Under the pieces are notes generated by a model. It did no database searches, was not told the DNA's origin, and saw nothing but the letters and a program-made list of their open reading frames with translations. Positions 62,951-64,000 of a stretch of DNA of 64,000 bases are shown here, piece after piece. The translations under genes were made by a program, and so were the position numbers. Location of the stretch: positions 90,728,723 to 90,792,722 of the forward strand of contig CM049309.1 of the NCBI GenBank assembly GCA_026874595.1, in the 5' to 3' direction. The first letter of the stretch is position 1. Each line of letters begins with the position of its first letter. The stretch is from Sipunculus nudus. Its lineage: Eukaryota > Annelida > Sipuncula > Golfingiida > Sipunculidae.

Positions 62951-64000
62951 CAAAAGAATGCTCAGGTAGATGTTGGTGATATCATCCTGTTGTTTTTGGT
63001 AGAGGCCAATAAGAATACTCGGGTAGATAGTGGTGATATCATCCTGTTGTTTTTGGTAGAGATAAAAAAGAATGCTCAGGTAGATGGTGGTGATATCATC
63101 CTGTTGTTTTTGGTAGAGATAAAAAAGAATGCTCAGGTAGATGGTGGTGATATCTTCCTGTTGTCTTTGGTAGAGATAAAAAAGAATGCTCAGGTAGATG
63201 GTGGTGATATCTTCCTGTTGTCTTTGGTAGAGATAAAAAAGAATGCTCAGGTAGATGGTGGTGATATCATCCTGTTGTTTTTGGTAGAGATAAAAAAGAA
63301 TGCTCAGGTAGATGGTGGTGATATCATCCTGTTGTTTTTGATAGAGATAAAAAAGAATGCTCAGGCAGATGGTGGTGATATCTTCCTGTTGTCTTTGGTA
63401 GAGATAAAAAAGAATGCTCAGGTAGATGGTGGTGATATCATCCTGTTGTTTTTGGTAGAGATAAAAAAGAATGCTCAGGTAGATGGTGGTGATATCATCC
63501 TGTTGTTTTTGGTAGAGATAAAAAAGAATGCTCAGGTAAATGGTGGTGATATCATCCTGTTGTTTTTGGTAGAGATAAAAAAGAATACTCAGGTTGATGG
63601 TGGTGATATCATCCTGTTGTTTTTGGTCGAAGCCAATAAGAATACTCGGGTAGATAGTGGTGATATCATCCTGTTGTTTTTGGTAGAGATAAATAAGAAT
63701 ACTCAGGCAGATGGTGGTGATATCATCCTGTTGTTTTTGGTAGATATAAAAAAGAATACTCAGGTAGATGGTGGTGATATCTTCCTGTTGTTTTTGGTCG
63801 AGGCCAATAAGAATACTCGGGTAGATAGTGGTGATATCATCCTGTTGTCTTTGGTAGAGATAAAAAAGAATACTCAGGTAGATGGTGGTGATATCTTCCT
63901 GTTGTCTTTGGTAGAGATAAAAAAGAATGCTCAGGTAGATGGTGGTGATATCATCCTGTTGTCTTTGGTAGAGATAAAAAAAAATACTCAGGTAGATGGT

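Larger units (their letters stand above)
41063..64000. repeat. 57-bp satellite array, about 400 units, running off the window
   Basis: One unit of 57 bases is repeated head to tail from about 41063 to the last base. Each unit contains GATATCATCCTGTTG or a near variant, then TTTTTGGTAGAGATAAAA, then GAATGCTCAGGTAGATGGTG. The consensus has 16 G, 5 C, 17 A and 19 T. The first two units are the most diverged, as usual at an array edge, and the right edge is not in the window. Two main monomer classes exist: GAGATAAAAAAGAATGCTCAGG, with an AAATAAG sub-variant, and GAGGCCAATAAGAATACTCGGG. Most units carry GATATC. A few carry GATTTC or GATATT. Because 57 is 19 codons, frames stay open on both strands, giving DIILLFLVEIKKNAQVDGG forward and DITTIYLSILFYLYQKQQD reverse. 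Confidence 0.97.

Noticed and set aside
41063-64000. CRISPR-like array of direct repeats.
   Set aside because: Units are contiguous, with no unique spacers between repeats, no cas genes, and a eukaryotic context.

Overview
The window reads as nuclear DNA of an animal, most likely a marine invertebrate, although the lineage cannot be fixed from this sequence. It is AT-rich and intron-like. It has many microsatellites, several decayed non-LTR retrotransposons (LINEs) of at least two clades, DNA transposons with terminal inverted repeats, and no dense gene set. There are no bacterial-style operons, and I found no tRNA or rRNA gene.

Layout. 1-1212: a possible promoter and one plausible first coding exon (1126-1212) ending in a strong splice donor. 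1213-11370: no gene, microsatellites only. 11371-12717: a candidate DNA transposon with imperfect ends. 12817-15153: a 5'-truncated L1/Tx1-type LINE on the + strand with a recognisable reverse transcriptase broken by frameshifts. 16429-16453: a textbook G-quadruplex motif. 17590-18240: a CR1/L2/jockey-type LINE remnant on the - strand. 19860-21035: a degenerate repeat with nuclear-receptor half-site-like hexamers. 22846-25898: a hAT-like non-autonomous transposon with an 8-bp target duplication and an internal array of ~160-bp units. 26435-27284: a second inverted-repeat element with terminal hairpins. 30401-30680: eight copies of a 35-bp minisatellite. 32877-33178: a very decayed reverse transcriptase. 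36283-37122: another L1/Tx1-type LINE tail on the - strand, bounded by a 10-bp target duplication and sitting inside an older local duplication. 37456-41062: unique DNA with a possible conserved regulatory stretch.

41063 to the window end: about 23 kb, roughly 400 copies, of a 57-bp satellite. It contains two monomer classes, 10-unit blocks, a ~6.16-kb tandem higher-order duplication and a ~3.48-kb one. Because 57 is divisible by 3, long open frames run on both strands. Shared stops and frameshifts show that these frames are by-products of the repeat, not a conserved gene.

No cooperating gene system is visible. The simplest reading is one large gene's 5' exon followed by intronic or intergenic DNA filled by successive transposon insertions and a recently expanded satellite. 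The satellite's higher-order structure and the nested insertion history are the most informative content.
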